A stretch of 64,000 nucleotides of DNA from Candidatus Peregrinibacteria bacterium (GTDB taxonomy: Bacteria > Patescibacteriota > Gracilibacteria > CAIRYL01 > GCA-016699755): positions 558,001 through 622,000 of the forward strand of contig CP065009.1 in assembly GCA_016699755.1 (NCBI GenBank), read 5' to 3'. The translations under genes and the position numbers were made by a program. Positions 52,702 through 60,722 of the stretch are shown piece after piece; within the stretch, counting starts at the first letter, position 1, and the number at the start of each line of letters is the position of its first letter. The notes under the pieces were generated by a model. That model saw only the letters and a program-made list of their open reading frames with translations. It ran no database searches and was not told the DNA's origin.

Positions 52702-53376
52702 ATGAGAAAATATCTCCTATTCCTCATTGTGCTCTTTTTTTTCTCGTCAGGAATTGTATTTGCAAACCCGAGTGATAATAACAAAAAAGAAATACGGGCG
52801 AGAATAGCCGAGATAGAAGAGGCAGTTAATACTTCTGAAACAGAAAAAATAAAAGATGTACTCTCGCCAAATGCACCAGAAATACTCAAAAAGGAAATTC
52901 AAAAAAATATTGAAGGGAAACACATTGCATTCCAACAAAACATCGAAAGTATTAATGAAATCTCTCAAGGAAAAATACGAGTAGAAGGAACATTCTTGGC
53001 AGAGGGGGGGCAATGGAATATTCCTGGTTTTTCTGATTATTTTGTTTTTGAGAAGAGAGGAAACAAGTGGTATTTGCTCGAAAGTGACTTTGCACAAAAA
53101 CTCGACAGTAAAATCGCCCTAAAAATGGCATTTGGAAATATCGCCCATTTTCTCCCTGCACTCCTCTTGATATTTTTCTGTGCATTTTTATTCTGGATTT
53201 TCATGATTGTTGATATTCTCAAAAGACCCATCAAAAACAAAACCATTTGGCTCTTAATTGTTATTGTCTTTAATTTTTCTGGAGCGCTTACCTACTTCCT
53301 CACGGTACGGAGAAAGCACAAAAAATATAATATGGTGGGCGCCGAGGGATTCGAACCCCCGACCCTCTCGGTGTAA
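52702..53376 (+). CDS. Exported protein with NTF2-like domain and C-terminal PLDc_N membrane domain
   Basis: 224 residues. Signal peptide (about 1-21, ending VFA), an extracytoplasmic domain of about 110 residues resembling NTF2/lumazine-binding folds, then two membrane helices of the PLDc_N type (HFLPALLLIFF, IFMIVDILKRPIKNKTIWLLIV divided at the Pro). The last ~14 codons (VGAEGFEPPT) lie over the tRNA-Val gene on the other strand, so the true natural end may have been earlier. Function unknown. Confidence 0.7.
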   Translation: MRKYLLFLIVLFFFSSGIVFANPSDNNKKEIRARIAEIEEAVNTSETEKIKDVLSPNAPEILKKEIQKNIEGKHIAFQQNIESINEISQGKIRVEGTFLAEGGQWNIPGFSDYFVFEKRGNKWYLLESDFAQKLDSKIALKMAFGNIAHFLPALLLIFFCAFLFWIFMIVDILKRPIKNKTIWLLIVIVFNFSGALTYFLTVRRKHKKYNMVGAEGFEPPTLSV

Positions 53377-53409
53377 ACGAGATGCTCTAACCAACTGAGC
53401 TAGGCGCCC
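53333..53409 (-). tRNA. trnV: tRNA-Val (anticodon TAC)
   Basis: Minus strand. Acceptor GGGCGCC with GGCGCCC, D arm GCTC/GAGC, anticodon stem TCTCG/CGAGA with loop TTTACAC (anticodon TAC), T arm GGGGG-TTCGAAT-CCCTC with one G-T-tolerant end. Discriminator A, CCA encoded. Overlaps the 3' end of the PLDc_N gene. Confidence 0.96.
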
Positions 53410-53521
53410 AAAATTCTCATGAATTATTCCAGAATATATGGATAATTGGCAATAGAAAATTTTTTTCTTGCGTCAATAGAAAGAATAACCGAGAATTCGC
53501 AAAGACTTTTTCAAAAAAACC

Positions 53522-53836
53522 ATGATCACCTGTATCATTAATGATTCCGATGGAAATGAACTTGGGACATTTCACCCTAAAGGAGAAAAAAATCTCCTTG
53601 ATGAAGCCGCAGATGAAGGCATTGAAATTCCTTTCTCCTGCCATGCTGGAGCATGCATGAGTTGTGCCGCACAAGTGGTGCAAGGAATGGATCTTGTCGA
53701 CGAAGAACGAGATGGGCCCAAATACATCGACACCACAGATGAAGATATTATCCTCACCTGCATTGCCTCGGTTGACCCTGAAAAGGCAACCGACAAGGAT
53801 CGAAATTACATTCTCGAAATTGATTTAGCAAACTGA
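53522..53836 (+). CDS. Plant-type [2Fe-2S] ferredoxin
   Basis: 104 residues. Cluster motif C-x4-C-x2-C (CHAGACMSC at about 40) and the fourth Cys in IILTCIAS near 80. Small soluble one-electron carrier; partner unknown. Acidic overall. Between tRNA-Val and rnpA. Confidence 0.94.
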   Translation: MITCIINDSDGNELGTFHPKGEKNLLDEAADEGIEIPFSCHAGACMSCAAQVVQGMDLVDEERDGPKYIDTTDEDIILTCIASVDPEKATDKDRNYILEIDLAN

Positions 53837-53886
53837 TAGATTATTCTATCAGACACTCCTTTTTTGAGTATGTTGCTTAACCATCT

Positions 53887-53929
53887 CGAGAAATTCCTCG
53901 TTTTCCCAAAGAAAACGAGGAATTTCTCG
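53887..53929. terminator. Perfect 19-bp hairpin between convergent ferredoxin and rnpA genes
   Basis: Arms at 53887-53905 and 53911-53929 are fully complementary with a 5-nt loop (CCAAA). Position 50 bp after the ferredoxin stop and 15 bp after the rnpA stop suggests a two-way terminator, although there is no clear T-run on either side. Confidence 0.6.
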
Positions 53930-53944
53930 TTGAAAACGAAAGCA

Positions 53945-54304
53945 TTATGGCTTTTTATTTTTGAGCTGAGAAATGCTCGTTGCGGTACACGCCTCTAAAA
54001 AGTCCTTCTCTAGCTCCGAGAAGGAGGCATTTTTTGCAGAAGAACGAGCAACGAGTACGATACGAAATGGAAGTGGAAGGAATTCGGGAAAATTGCTCTT
54101 TCGAGCTACCTCAAAAAGACGTCGGCGAATTCGATTTCTTCCAACTGCCATTTTTTCCGTTTTTTTCGAAACAATTACGGATAAGCGAGAAACTCCATCA
54201 AATGCAGGAAGTGACCGAAAAATAAAGTGAGAAAATATTCTTTTCTCACCTTTCCGAAAAAGTACTTCAAAACCTCTCGTCAAGCGATGTTGTCGGGAAA
54301 GCAT
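53945..54304 (-). CDS. rnpA: Ribonuclease P protein component
   Basis: 119 residues, basic. Protein subunit of RNase P for tRNA 5' maturation. LSRQHRLTRGFEVLFRKG at the start and the RNR signature VGRNRIRRRLFEVAR near residue 55. Seven bases after rpmH, the conserved bacterial order. The downstream yidD/yidC genes of other bacteria are not present. Confidence 0.94.
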   Translation of the reverse strand: MLSRQHRLTRGFEVLFRKGEKRIFSHFIFRSLPAFDGVSRLSVIVSKKTEKMAVGRNRIRRRLFEVARKSNFPEFLPLPFRIVLVARSSAKNASFSELEKDFLEACTATSISQLKNKKP

Positions 54305-54311
54305 GAAAACA

Positions 54312-54440
54312 TCAAACGACTATTCTGTGTCGCCCCTTACTTCGGCGACGCTGAATGACGCGCCTTCCTCCTGGGGTGCGCATTCGTCGAAGAAATCCAT
54401 GAACTCGTTTTCTTTTTCGCGTTCTCGTTTTGCTAAGCAT
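54312..54440 (-). CDS. rpmH: 50S ribosomal protein L34
   Basis: 42 residues: MLSKTRTRKRKR then VHGFLRRMRTPGGRRVIQRR and SKGRHRIVV. The VHGFLxRMRTxxGRxVIxRRRxKGR pattern is diagnostic of L34, though the usual MKRTYQPS start is altered to LSKTRTRK. ATG at 54440, TGA at 54312, directly ahead of rnpA. Too short to be picked up by length-limited ORF finding. Confidence 0.93.
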   Translation of the reverse strand: MLSKTRTRKRKRVHGFLRRMRTPGGRRVIQRRRSKGRHRIVV

Positions 54441-54533
54441 TTAGGAACAAAAATAAAGACCATGCCATTTTTTCATGAAGGAAAATTGATGTCAATATTC
54501 ACTTATGCGATCGGGGGCATATTTCTTTTAAAG

Positions 54534-55835
54534 TTATGCCGGAATTGCTTCCCGAATGATTTTCTCGTCACTCCAAGAGATCTCTTTTCCCGCAATATTC
54601 CGAGATCGCAAATGCCCCATGCCAGCTACAACAACTACATCACCAGACCTTGCCTCGGAAATTGCTTGAAATATCGCTTTTTTTCGATCTGGAATTTCTC
54701 GTACTTTTCCAGAAGAAATTGCTTTTACACTCTCTTCATAAGCCCCCTCCAGAATATGTTTACGAATAACTTCGGGATTCTCAAAATATGGCTCATCATC
54801 TGTTACAAAAACAGCATCTGCGTATTTCGTTGCTATTTTTCCCAAAAGACGACGCTTCTCAATATCCTTGTGACTTCCACATGATCCAAACACAAGAGAG
54901 AGTCTTCCATCTTTTGAAATATCACGAGCAGAAGTAAGCATTTTTGCAAGAGACCCAGGCGTGAGTGCAAAATCAATGAATATTGAAAAATCCTTCCCCG
55001 ATTCTATTTTTTCCATTCTCCCCGGAACAGAGAAAAAAGAAGTGAGCGATTCTATTCCATCTTTTTCAGAAATACCAAGCGCGCGCGAAACACAGAGAAC
55101 AGAAAGTGCGTTCGAAACATTAAAACTTCCAAAAACCGGAATAAAAACCGAAGAAGAGCCTTCCGGAGAATATAATGTAAACGAAATTCCTTTTTCATCG
55201 GCAAGAAATAACTCCGAACGATAATCTGCGGATCTATCCCCCTGCTCCGAAAAGGTGAGTATAGAATATCCTTTTTGAGAAAATTCCTTTGCCCATATCT
55301 TTCCAAATGAATCATCGGCATTCAAAACAGATGTTCCGCCTTTTCGTAAATGTCGAGAAAAAAGAAGATGTTTTGCTGCAGCATATTTTTCTAGAGTTTT
55401 ATGATAATCGAGGTGCTCTGGAGTAATATTTGTGAGTACAGCAACATCAAGTGGAATTCCAAAGACACGTCGTTGAAAAAGCGCATGAGAAGAAACCTCA
55501 AGCACCACATGCGTTATTCCATTTCGTTGCGCTTTTCGAAACATTCTCTGTAGTTGCCACGGTCCAGGAGTAGTTCGCTTATTATGAGGAAGAATATTGT
55601 CATCAAGAACAATCCGCGAAGTAGAGATGGAGAGTACTTTTTTTTTTGAAGAACGCAGAACATGAGAAATCATCTCGACTGTCGTTGTCTTTCCATCAGT
55701 TCCGGTAACACCAATATTACAAAATTTTCTTGCGGGAAAACCAAAGACAAAAGCCGCCAGTATACCACTTCCTGCAGAATACCAACGTCGAAAGATATGA
55801 TTTTCTGAAATGAAATTTCTCAAAAAGGAGATCAC
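54534..55835 (-). CDS. murE: MurE-like Mur ligase lacking the N-terminal domain
   Basis: 433 residues. Central ATP-binding domain IGVTGTDGKTTTVEMISHVL (P-loop, cut here as two blocks) begins near residue 41; LEVSSHALFQRRVFGIPLDVAVLTNITPEHLDYH and the C-terminal GMGHLRSRNI follow. The UDP-binding first domain (about 90 residues) is missing. The residue-selecting motif of DAP-type MurE, DNPR, reads DDEPYFENP instead. So it may add another amino acid or use another acceptor. Follows ytxH-like gene by 10 bp. Confidence 0.85.
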   Translation of the reverse strand: MISFLRNFISENHIFRRWYSAGSGILAAFVFGFPARKFCNIGVTGTDGKTTTVEMISHVLRSSKKKVLSISTSRIVLDDNILPHNKRTTPGPWQLQRMFRKAQRNGITHVVLEVSSHALFQRRVFGIPLDVAVLTNITPEHLDYHKTLEKYAAAKHLLFSRHLRKGGTSVLNADDSFGKIWAKEFSQKGYSILTFSEQGDRSADYRSELFLADEKGISFTLYSPEGSSSVFIPVFGSFNVSNALSVLCVSRALGISEKDGIESLTSFFSVPGRMEKIESGKDFSIFIDFALTPGSLAKMLTSARDISKDGRLSLVFGSCGSHKDIEKRRLLGKIATKYADAVFVTDDEPYFENPEVIRKHILEGAYEESVKAISSGKVREIPDRKKAIFQAISEARSGDVVVVAGMGHLRSRNIAGKEISWSDEKIIREAIPA

Positions 55836-55845
55836 GATGGATGGG

Positions 55846-56298
55846 CTATTTTTTAAGATCTTTCTTTACTTTCTTTACTACCTTCTTTACAGATTTTACT
55901 GCGGAAGTCGCTTTCTTTTGAGCAGTTTTCTGAAGGGCATTCCCCTTTTTCTCAAGAATTCCTTTTGTTCCAAGAATCATGTTACATGCTTTTTCGAGTA
56001 AATTTTCGAGCTCTTTTTGTCCATCAGCGCTTAGCTCTTTTCGTTTTCCTTCAAGTGTAAGGAAAAATTCTCCCACTGATTTTTTTCCAGAAGAAATCAT
56101 TTTCTGGATATCGCTTGACTGAAGAAGATCTTGAACTTCTCCACTCGCGTCTTTTCCTGCTTCAAGAAGAAGGGTGGCAAAATCTGTGGCTTTTGTTTTT
56201 GAATTTACCAATTCCTTTCGAAGCTGTTTTCCAGACTTTGGAGCAAAGAGCATACCAGCAGAAACTCCCGCGAGAAGACCAACAAGAAATTTTTTCAT
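55846..56298 (-). CDS. YtxH-like protein with Lys-rich tail
   Basis: 150 residues. An N-terminal glycine-rich membrane helix and the motif MLFAPKSGKQLRKELV define the YtxH group, linked to envelope or general stress in Gram-positives. A helical middle is followed by a C-terminal ~40 residues rich in Lys/Ala/Val (KKATSAVKSVKKVVKK), histone-H1-like. The ATG overlaps the upstream lipoprotein stop (ATGA) and murE follows 10 bp later. Confidence 0.8.
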   Translation of the reverse strand: MKKFLVGLLAGVSAGMLFAPKSGKQLRKELVNSKTKATDFATLLLEAGKDASGEVQDLLQSSDIQKMISSGKKSVGEFFLTLEGKRKELSADGQKELENLLEKACNMILGTKGILEKKGNALQKTAQKKATSAVKSVKKVVKKVKKDLKK

Positions 56299-57605
56299 GA
56301 TGAAGAGAGAAGAGAAAGTGAAGATGCAACGTCTTTGGTAATTTCAGCGTATTCTATTTTTCCAGAAATAACGAAGTGAGTTTTGTCATCTCGAGGAAGA
56401 AGAAAAAGAATGGTATCAGTGTGAATTTCTTGACGAGCATCGGAAAGACTTTTTGGAAGAATCTCAATCGTAATTGCCCAATTGTCAGATGCAATTTCCT
56501 CGGGACCGATCTCTGTTCGTGCAAGTACTTCCCCATCTCCCGAAACACCACGCCACCACCAAGAGCGAGGAATAGCAAAGGAAAAGGCAAAGGAGTCGCG
56601 ATTGTAGCGAAGCCAACCTGTGGGAGTTTCTTCTTTTGGTACAGAAAAAGGAGTAAGAGAAGGTTTATCGGAATCAGTTGTTTCTGGAGAACGCGAAAGG
56701 ATTTTCGTCACAACGCTTGGAGCAAGGCTCGCATCAACACAAACTCCGGTCGAATCTGGAGTTATGCTTTCGAGCTCACAACGATACCCAGAAGGGCAAA
56801 GAAGTTTTGCCACCCCCCCACATCGAACCCCAACCATATAATCTGAAATCTCCTCAGAAAGAATTTCTGTTTCAGCTGATGTCCAAGAAATTTCAGAAAG
56901 CAGAGAATAAAAAATACTACGCTCTTCTGAAGGAGAACCTTGAGGAGTAAGAGAGAAGACAAGAATGTTTGACTTTTCAGGAAGCATAACAAAAATATCA
57001 ACCTCTCCTCCGTTCTTTACAATGCGTCTTGCGTTCTTTCCAGAAACAAGTACCGATGTCCCCGTAACCATTATTTCTTGAGCAGAAACCCCTTCTTTTG
57101 TTCGCATAGGAATGCGTTCTACAGTAATAACCGGAGCAGAACCTTCTGGAAAATATTCCAGTTTTTCTTTTGAAACTTCCAGTCGTTGCCAGTTTCCTGG
57201 AAGTGTGAAAGAGATCCCAAAATCAGATTCAGTAAAAACAGATTGGCGAAGTTCTGGTCGACTCTGTTTTACGTCAACGGCGAACACTGTAATAACCTTC
57301 TCATTCTGCTCTTCTGTCATTTCTCCAGTTATCGTTACCAAAAAATCCTCAAAATCAGAGAGGTCGACAATTTGACTTCGGAGGATATATTTCTTCCCAG
57401 AACGAGTCACCAAAAGATGAGTTCCCAATTCATTTTCTATAACTTCCAATGGAGAAACCACTCCTTCTTCTTGAACCGCCTGAACTTCTTTTTTTTGTTG
57501 TACCGTTTCGTTTTCATTATTTTTCTCAGACACACACCCCGTAAAAACAAGGGCAAAAAGCGATATAAGAAAAACCCGAAGTGGCAGGGAAGGAAAATAT
57601 TTCAT
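56295..57605 (-). CDS. Lipoprotein with two PsbP-like domains and a Cys-rich insert
   Basis: 436 residues. Signal and lipobox (ALVFTGC, Cys about 25). Two related domains start DFGISFTLPGNWQRLEV (about 130) and DSFAFSFAIPRSWWWRG (about 345), resembling PsbP/DUF1795-type folds. Between them lies a small cysteine module CGGVAKLLCPSGYRCELE with a later GVCVDAS, four Cys that would form disulfides. Exact role unknown. It heads the lipoprotein-ytxH-murE gene string. ATG 57605 selected by the signal peptide. Confidence 0.78.
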   Translation of the reverse strand: MKYFPSLPLRVFLISLFALVFTGCVSEKNNENETVQQKKEVQAVQEEGVVSPLEVIENELGTHLLVTRSGKKYILRSQIVDLSDFEDFLVTITGEMTEEQNEKVITVFAVDVKQSRPELRQSVFTESDFGISFTLPGNWQRLEVSKEKLEYFPEGSAPVITVERIPMRTKEGVSAQEIMVTGTSVLVSGKNARRIVKNGGEVDIFVMLPEKSNILVFSLTPQGSPSEERSIFYSLLSEISWTSAETEILSEEISDYMVGVRCGGVAKLLCPSGYRCELESITPDSTGVCVDASLAPSVVTKILSRSPETTDSDKPSLTPFSVPKEETPTGWLRYNRDSFAFSFAIPRSWWWRGVSGDGEVLARTEIGPEEIASDNWAITIEILPKSLSDARQEIHTDTILFLLPRDDKTHFVISGKIEYAEITKDVASSLSLLSSS

Positions 57606-57717
57606 CACCCACATCATTCCCCTCTTCCGAGAAAAAATCAAGACAGCTCCATCTACGGAATTTGAACGAAAAAGAAAATTTTCTCGCTCTTGTGTGATTT
57701 TTCAAGTTTTTTTCCTC

Positions 57718-57727
57718 TATACTCCTC
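57718..57727 (+). promoter_or_regulatory. -10 element of nth placed against the start codon
   Basis: TATACT (57718-57723) ends four bases before the first of two consecutive ATG codons, so transcription should begin at the start codon. No good -35 is seen. Confidence 0.5.
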
Positions 57728-58444
57728 ATGATGATAATACGTTCTTCCTCAGAAAAATCGGCACGAATACAAGAATCGCTCAAACGACTCAAAAAGACTT
57801 TTCCTCAAGCAAAATGTGCTCTTCTTCATCGGAATGTGTACGAACTTTTTGTTGCTGTTCAGCTTTCAGCGCAATGCACCGACGAACGAGTAAATCAAAT
57901 TTCTCCTGCACTTTTTCAGAAAGTTCCAGATTTTTCAGCACTCGCAAGTATTTCCCAAGAAGAACTTGAGCAACTTATTTATTCAACAGGATTCTATCGG
58001 AACAAGGCAAAAAATCTTCGAGGTGCCGCACAACACATCTTAAAACGATTTTCTGGAAAAATCCCCCACTCTCTTGCAGAAATGATTACGCTTCCCGGAA
58101 TTGCCCGAAAATCGGCGAATGTTATTCTCGAAACCGCTTTTGGAATTGTAGAAGGAATTGTTGTCGATACCCATGTTAAACGAATCACTAAGCTTCTCCG
58201 TATTACAGAATCAGATAATGCAGAGCGAATTGAGCGAGAACTTATGGAATACATTCCCCGAAAAAAATGGGGTGATGTTGGACATCTTCTCGTTGCTTTG
58301 GGACGAGCCATTTGTATTGCCCACCGACCCCAATGTCACCTCTGCCCACTCGCCGATATTTGCCCTTCATCTCAGGCAGGAGTTATTTCTTCGCGGAAAG
58401 CGCAAAAAGCACCTCGGAAAAATCTGAGGGAATTGGAGAAATAA
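57728..58444 (+). CDS. nth: Endonuclease III (DNA glycosylase/AP lyase)
   Basis: 238 residues. Base excision repair of oxidised pyrimidines. Helix-hairpin-helix LPGIARKSANVILE with the catalytic Lys, VDTHVKRI with the catalytic Asp, and the cluster motif C-x6-C-x2-C-x5-C (CIAHRPQCHLCPLADIC). A ~20-residue basic tail follows. Its last 62 bp overlap the 3' end of rluD on the opposite strand. Probably leaderless. Confidence 0.96.
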   Translation: MMIIRSSSEKSARIQESLKRLKKTFPQAKCALLHRNVYELFVAVQLSAQCTDERVNQISPALFQKVPDFSALASISQEELEQLIYSTGFYRNKAKNLRGAAQHILKRFSGKIPHSLAEMITLPGIARKSANVILETAFGIVEGIVVDTHVKRITKLLRITESDNAERIERELMEYIPRKKWGDVGHLLVALGRAICIAHRPQCHLCPLADICPSSQAGVISSRKAQKAPRKNLRELEK

Positions 58445-59336
58445 ATGTCATCTCCTCCTGTTCGTTTGGCAAGACAAGAGAAAGCGACTCCGCATGAAGA
58501 AGACAACGTGGAATAGCACAGCCAATTGTGCGAGAGACTTCTTCATCTTGTTTTCGACTGCCATACACCGCATCCCCAAGAACAGGTGAACCAATAGCAG
58601 AGAGATGTACACGAATCTGGTGCGTGCGTCCAGTTTCAATCTGAACCAAAAGTTCCGAAACATGCTGAAAGCGTTGTACTACAGTAAAATGAGAAAGCGC
58701 ATGTTTTGCCTCGCCTCCAGCAGAAACAGACATTTTTTTTCGATCACGCACGTCCCGAGCAATAGGAGAAGCGATTGTCCCCTTTTCTGCAATATGCGCC
58801 CCATGAATAAGCGTGCGGTATATTTTTTGTACTTTCCGCTTAGCAAAACTTTTTTGAAGAACAAGGAGAGCAGAATCCGTTTTAGCAAAGACAAGAACAC
58901 CAGAAGTTTCTTTGTCGAGTCGATGAACAACTCCGGGGCGCAAAGGAAGTCCTTTTTCCGCGAGAGAAGTATGCGCGAGCACTCTCTGGAGAAGAGTGTC
59001 TTTCGTGTGGGTTGCATCTGGATGCGTAACAATACCAACAGGTTTTTCCACCACAATCACACTTTCATTTTCAAAAAGAATATTCACTGGCTCATGAGAA
59101 GGTAAAAGCCCAGAAGAAACATGAGGGGAAAAAAACGTAATGTCGTCTCCAGACGAAAGAACGATCCCCGCCTTTTTTGGAGGTACTTCATTCACCAACA
59201 CACGAGACTCGAGAATCGCCTTTTTCGATTGCGAGCGCGTAATATGAAAAGCGCGCACCAGAAAATCATCAAGACGAGCACCATGTTCTTCTTGCGGAAC
59301 CTTCTTTTTTTGAGAAGAAAGAGGTAGAATATTCAT
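58383..59336 (-). CDS. rluD: Ribosomal large subunit pseudouridine synthase (RluD family)
   Basis: 317 residues. N-terminal S4 domain (RLDDFLVRAFHITRSQSKKAI), then the RluA/RluD catalytic domain with VEKPVGIVTHPD, VHRLDKETSGVLVFAKT (catalytic Asp) and IETGRTHQIRVHLSAIG. Makes pseudouridines in 23S rRNA; exact positions not predictable. ATG 59336 is only 18 bp from the tyrS ATG on the other strand. Confidence 0.94.
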   Translation of the reverse strand: MNILPLSSQKKKVPQEEHGARLDDFLVRAFHITRSQSKKAILESRVLVNEVPPKKAGIVLSSGDDITFFSPHVSSGLLPSHEPVNILFENESVIVVEKPVGIVTHPDATHTKDTLLQRVLAHTSLAEKGLPLRPGVVHRLDKETSGVLVFAKTDSALLVLQKSFAKRKVQKIYRTLIHGAHIAEKGTIASPIARDVRDRKKMSVSAGGEAKHALSHFTVVQRFQHVSELLVQIETGRTHQIRVHLSAIGSPVLGDAVYGSRKQDEEVSRTIGCAIPRCLLHAESLSLVLPNEQEEMTFISPIPSDFSEVLFALSAKK

Positions 59337-59354
59337 AAATGTATTTGAAATAAT

Positions 59355-60539
59355 ATGCCAATGCCAAAGGACAATATCGAACGACTCATTAAGCGAGGCA
59401 CCGTAGATATTATCCAACGAGAAGACTTAGAAGAAAAGCTTCGTTCCGAAAAAAAACTTCGAATCAAGTTTGGCATCGATCCCACGGGGTCAGATCTTCA
59501 CCTAGGGCACCTTGTTCCACTCCGAAAGCTCGCGGAATTTCAAAAGCTTGGACACCATATTGTTCTCCTTTTTGGAACCTTTACGGGAAAAATTGGCGAC
59601 CCCACAGGGAAAGATAAAATGCGCCAGCCACTCACTAATGCAGAAATTGATGAGAATATGAAAACCTATCTCAATCAGGCATCTTGTGTGCTCGATATCA
59701 AAAATATAGAAATTGTAAAAAATGGCGATTGGCTCGGTAAGATGACATTTTCTGAAATTTTAGAGCTCGCCGGAAGTTTTACCGTATCGCAAATGATTCA
59801 ACGAGATATGTTTCAAACTCGTCTCGAAAAAGGAATGGATATTAATCTCGTGGAGTTTTTCTATCCGCTCATGCAAGGATACGACTCTGTTGCCATTGAA
59901 GCAGATGTAGAAATTGGAGGAACGGATCAGCTCTTTAATCTTCTTGCTGGACGGCAAATTCAAGATCGATATGGCAAAAAACCGCAAAGTATTCTTACTG
60001 TTCCTATTTTAGAAGGAACGAGTGGAAAAGAAAAAATGAGCAAATCGCTGAACAATTTTATTGGCGTTACCGAATCTCCACGAGATATTTTTGGAAAACT
60101 CATGTCTATACCAGACCATTTGATGTCTAAGTATTTTGAACTCCTTACCGATTTTACCCATCAAGAAATCTGGGAATTCCTCAATATGCACCCAAGAGAC
60201 GCCAAACTTCGACTCGCAAAAGAAATAACGACCACACTTCATAACGCAGAGGAAGCAGAACATGCAGAAGAAGAATTTTTGCGCATGTTTTCGGAGAAGG
60301 GACTTCCGACCGAAGTTTCTGAAAAAATACTCCCCTCAGGAACATTCACCATTTTGGAAATTGTAGTCGCCTCGGGACTTTGTAATTCAAATGGAGAAGC
60401 ACGACGACTCATTTCTCAAGGAGGAGTAAAGTGGAATGAAGAAAAAATAGAGAATATTGAAGCAGAAATCGAAGTAACACCAGAATCCAAAATTCTTCAA
60501 GTAGGAAAACGCCAATTTCTAAAAATAAAAGGAAAGTGA
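59355..60539 (+). CDS. tyrS: Tyrosyl-tRNA synthetase
   Basis: 394 residues. Class I synthetase with HIGH-type DLHLGHLVPLRKL (near residue 48), KMSKS in GKEKMSKSLNNF (near 228) and a C-terminal S4 RNA-binding domain. Sequence layout follows the TyrZ-like group (FGTFTGKIGDPTGKDKMR). Start at 59355 or at the second ATG 59361. Confidence 0.96.
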   Translation: MPMPKDNIERLIKRGTVDIIQREDLEEKLRSEKKLRIKFGIDPTGSDLHLGHLVPLRKLAEFQKLGHHIVLLFGTFTGKIGDPTGKDKMRQPLTNAEIDENMKTYLNQASCVLDIKNIEIVKNGDWLGKMTFSEILELAGSFTVSQMIQRDMFQTRLEKGMDINLVEFFYPLMQGYDSVAIEADVEIGGTDQLFNLLAGRQIQDRYGKKPQSILTVPILEGTSGKEKMSKSLNNFIGVTESPRDIFGKLMSIPDHLMSKYFELLTDFTHQEIWEFLNMHPRDAKLRLAKEITTTLHNAEEAEHAEEEFLRMFSEKGLPTEVSEKILPSGTFTILEIVVASGLCNSNGEARRLISQGGVKWNEEKIENIEAEIEVTPESKILQVGKRQFLKIKGK

Positions 60540-60722
60540 GGTTATTTGATTCGCTAAAATTTTGCTTTAAAGATGAAATTTTATTCGTATATTTTTGGAC
60601 TTTAGTTCTCCCTGTTCTAACAGTTTGGCAAGCATTTTTCTGGTAGAAAGGGTGAAGTGTTTTATAAGCAGGAGTTATGTAAAATTTGCGAAAAAATTAA
60701 AAGCAACTTTTTATAATCTAAA

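Noticed and set aside
54961..55224. Plus-strand ORFs within the murE-like gene and similar antisense ORFs elsewhere
   Set aside because: Shadow frames of clearly conserved genes, without independent start signals or domains.
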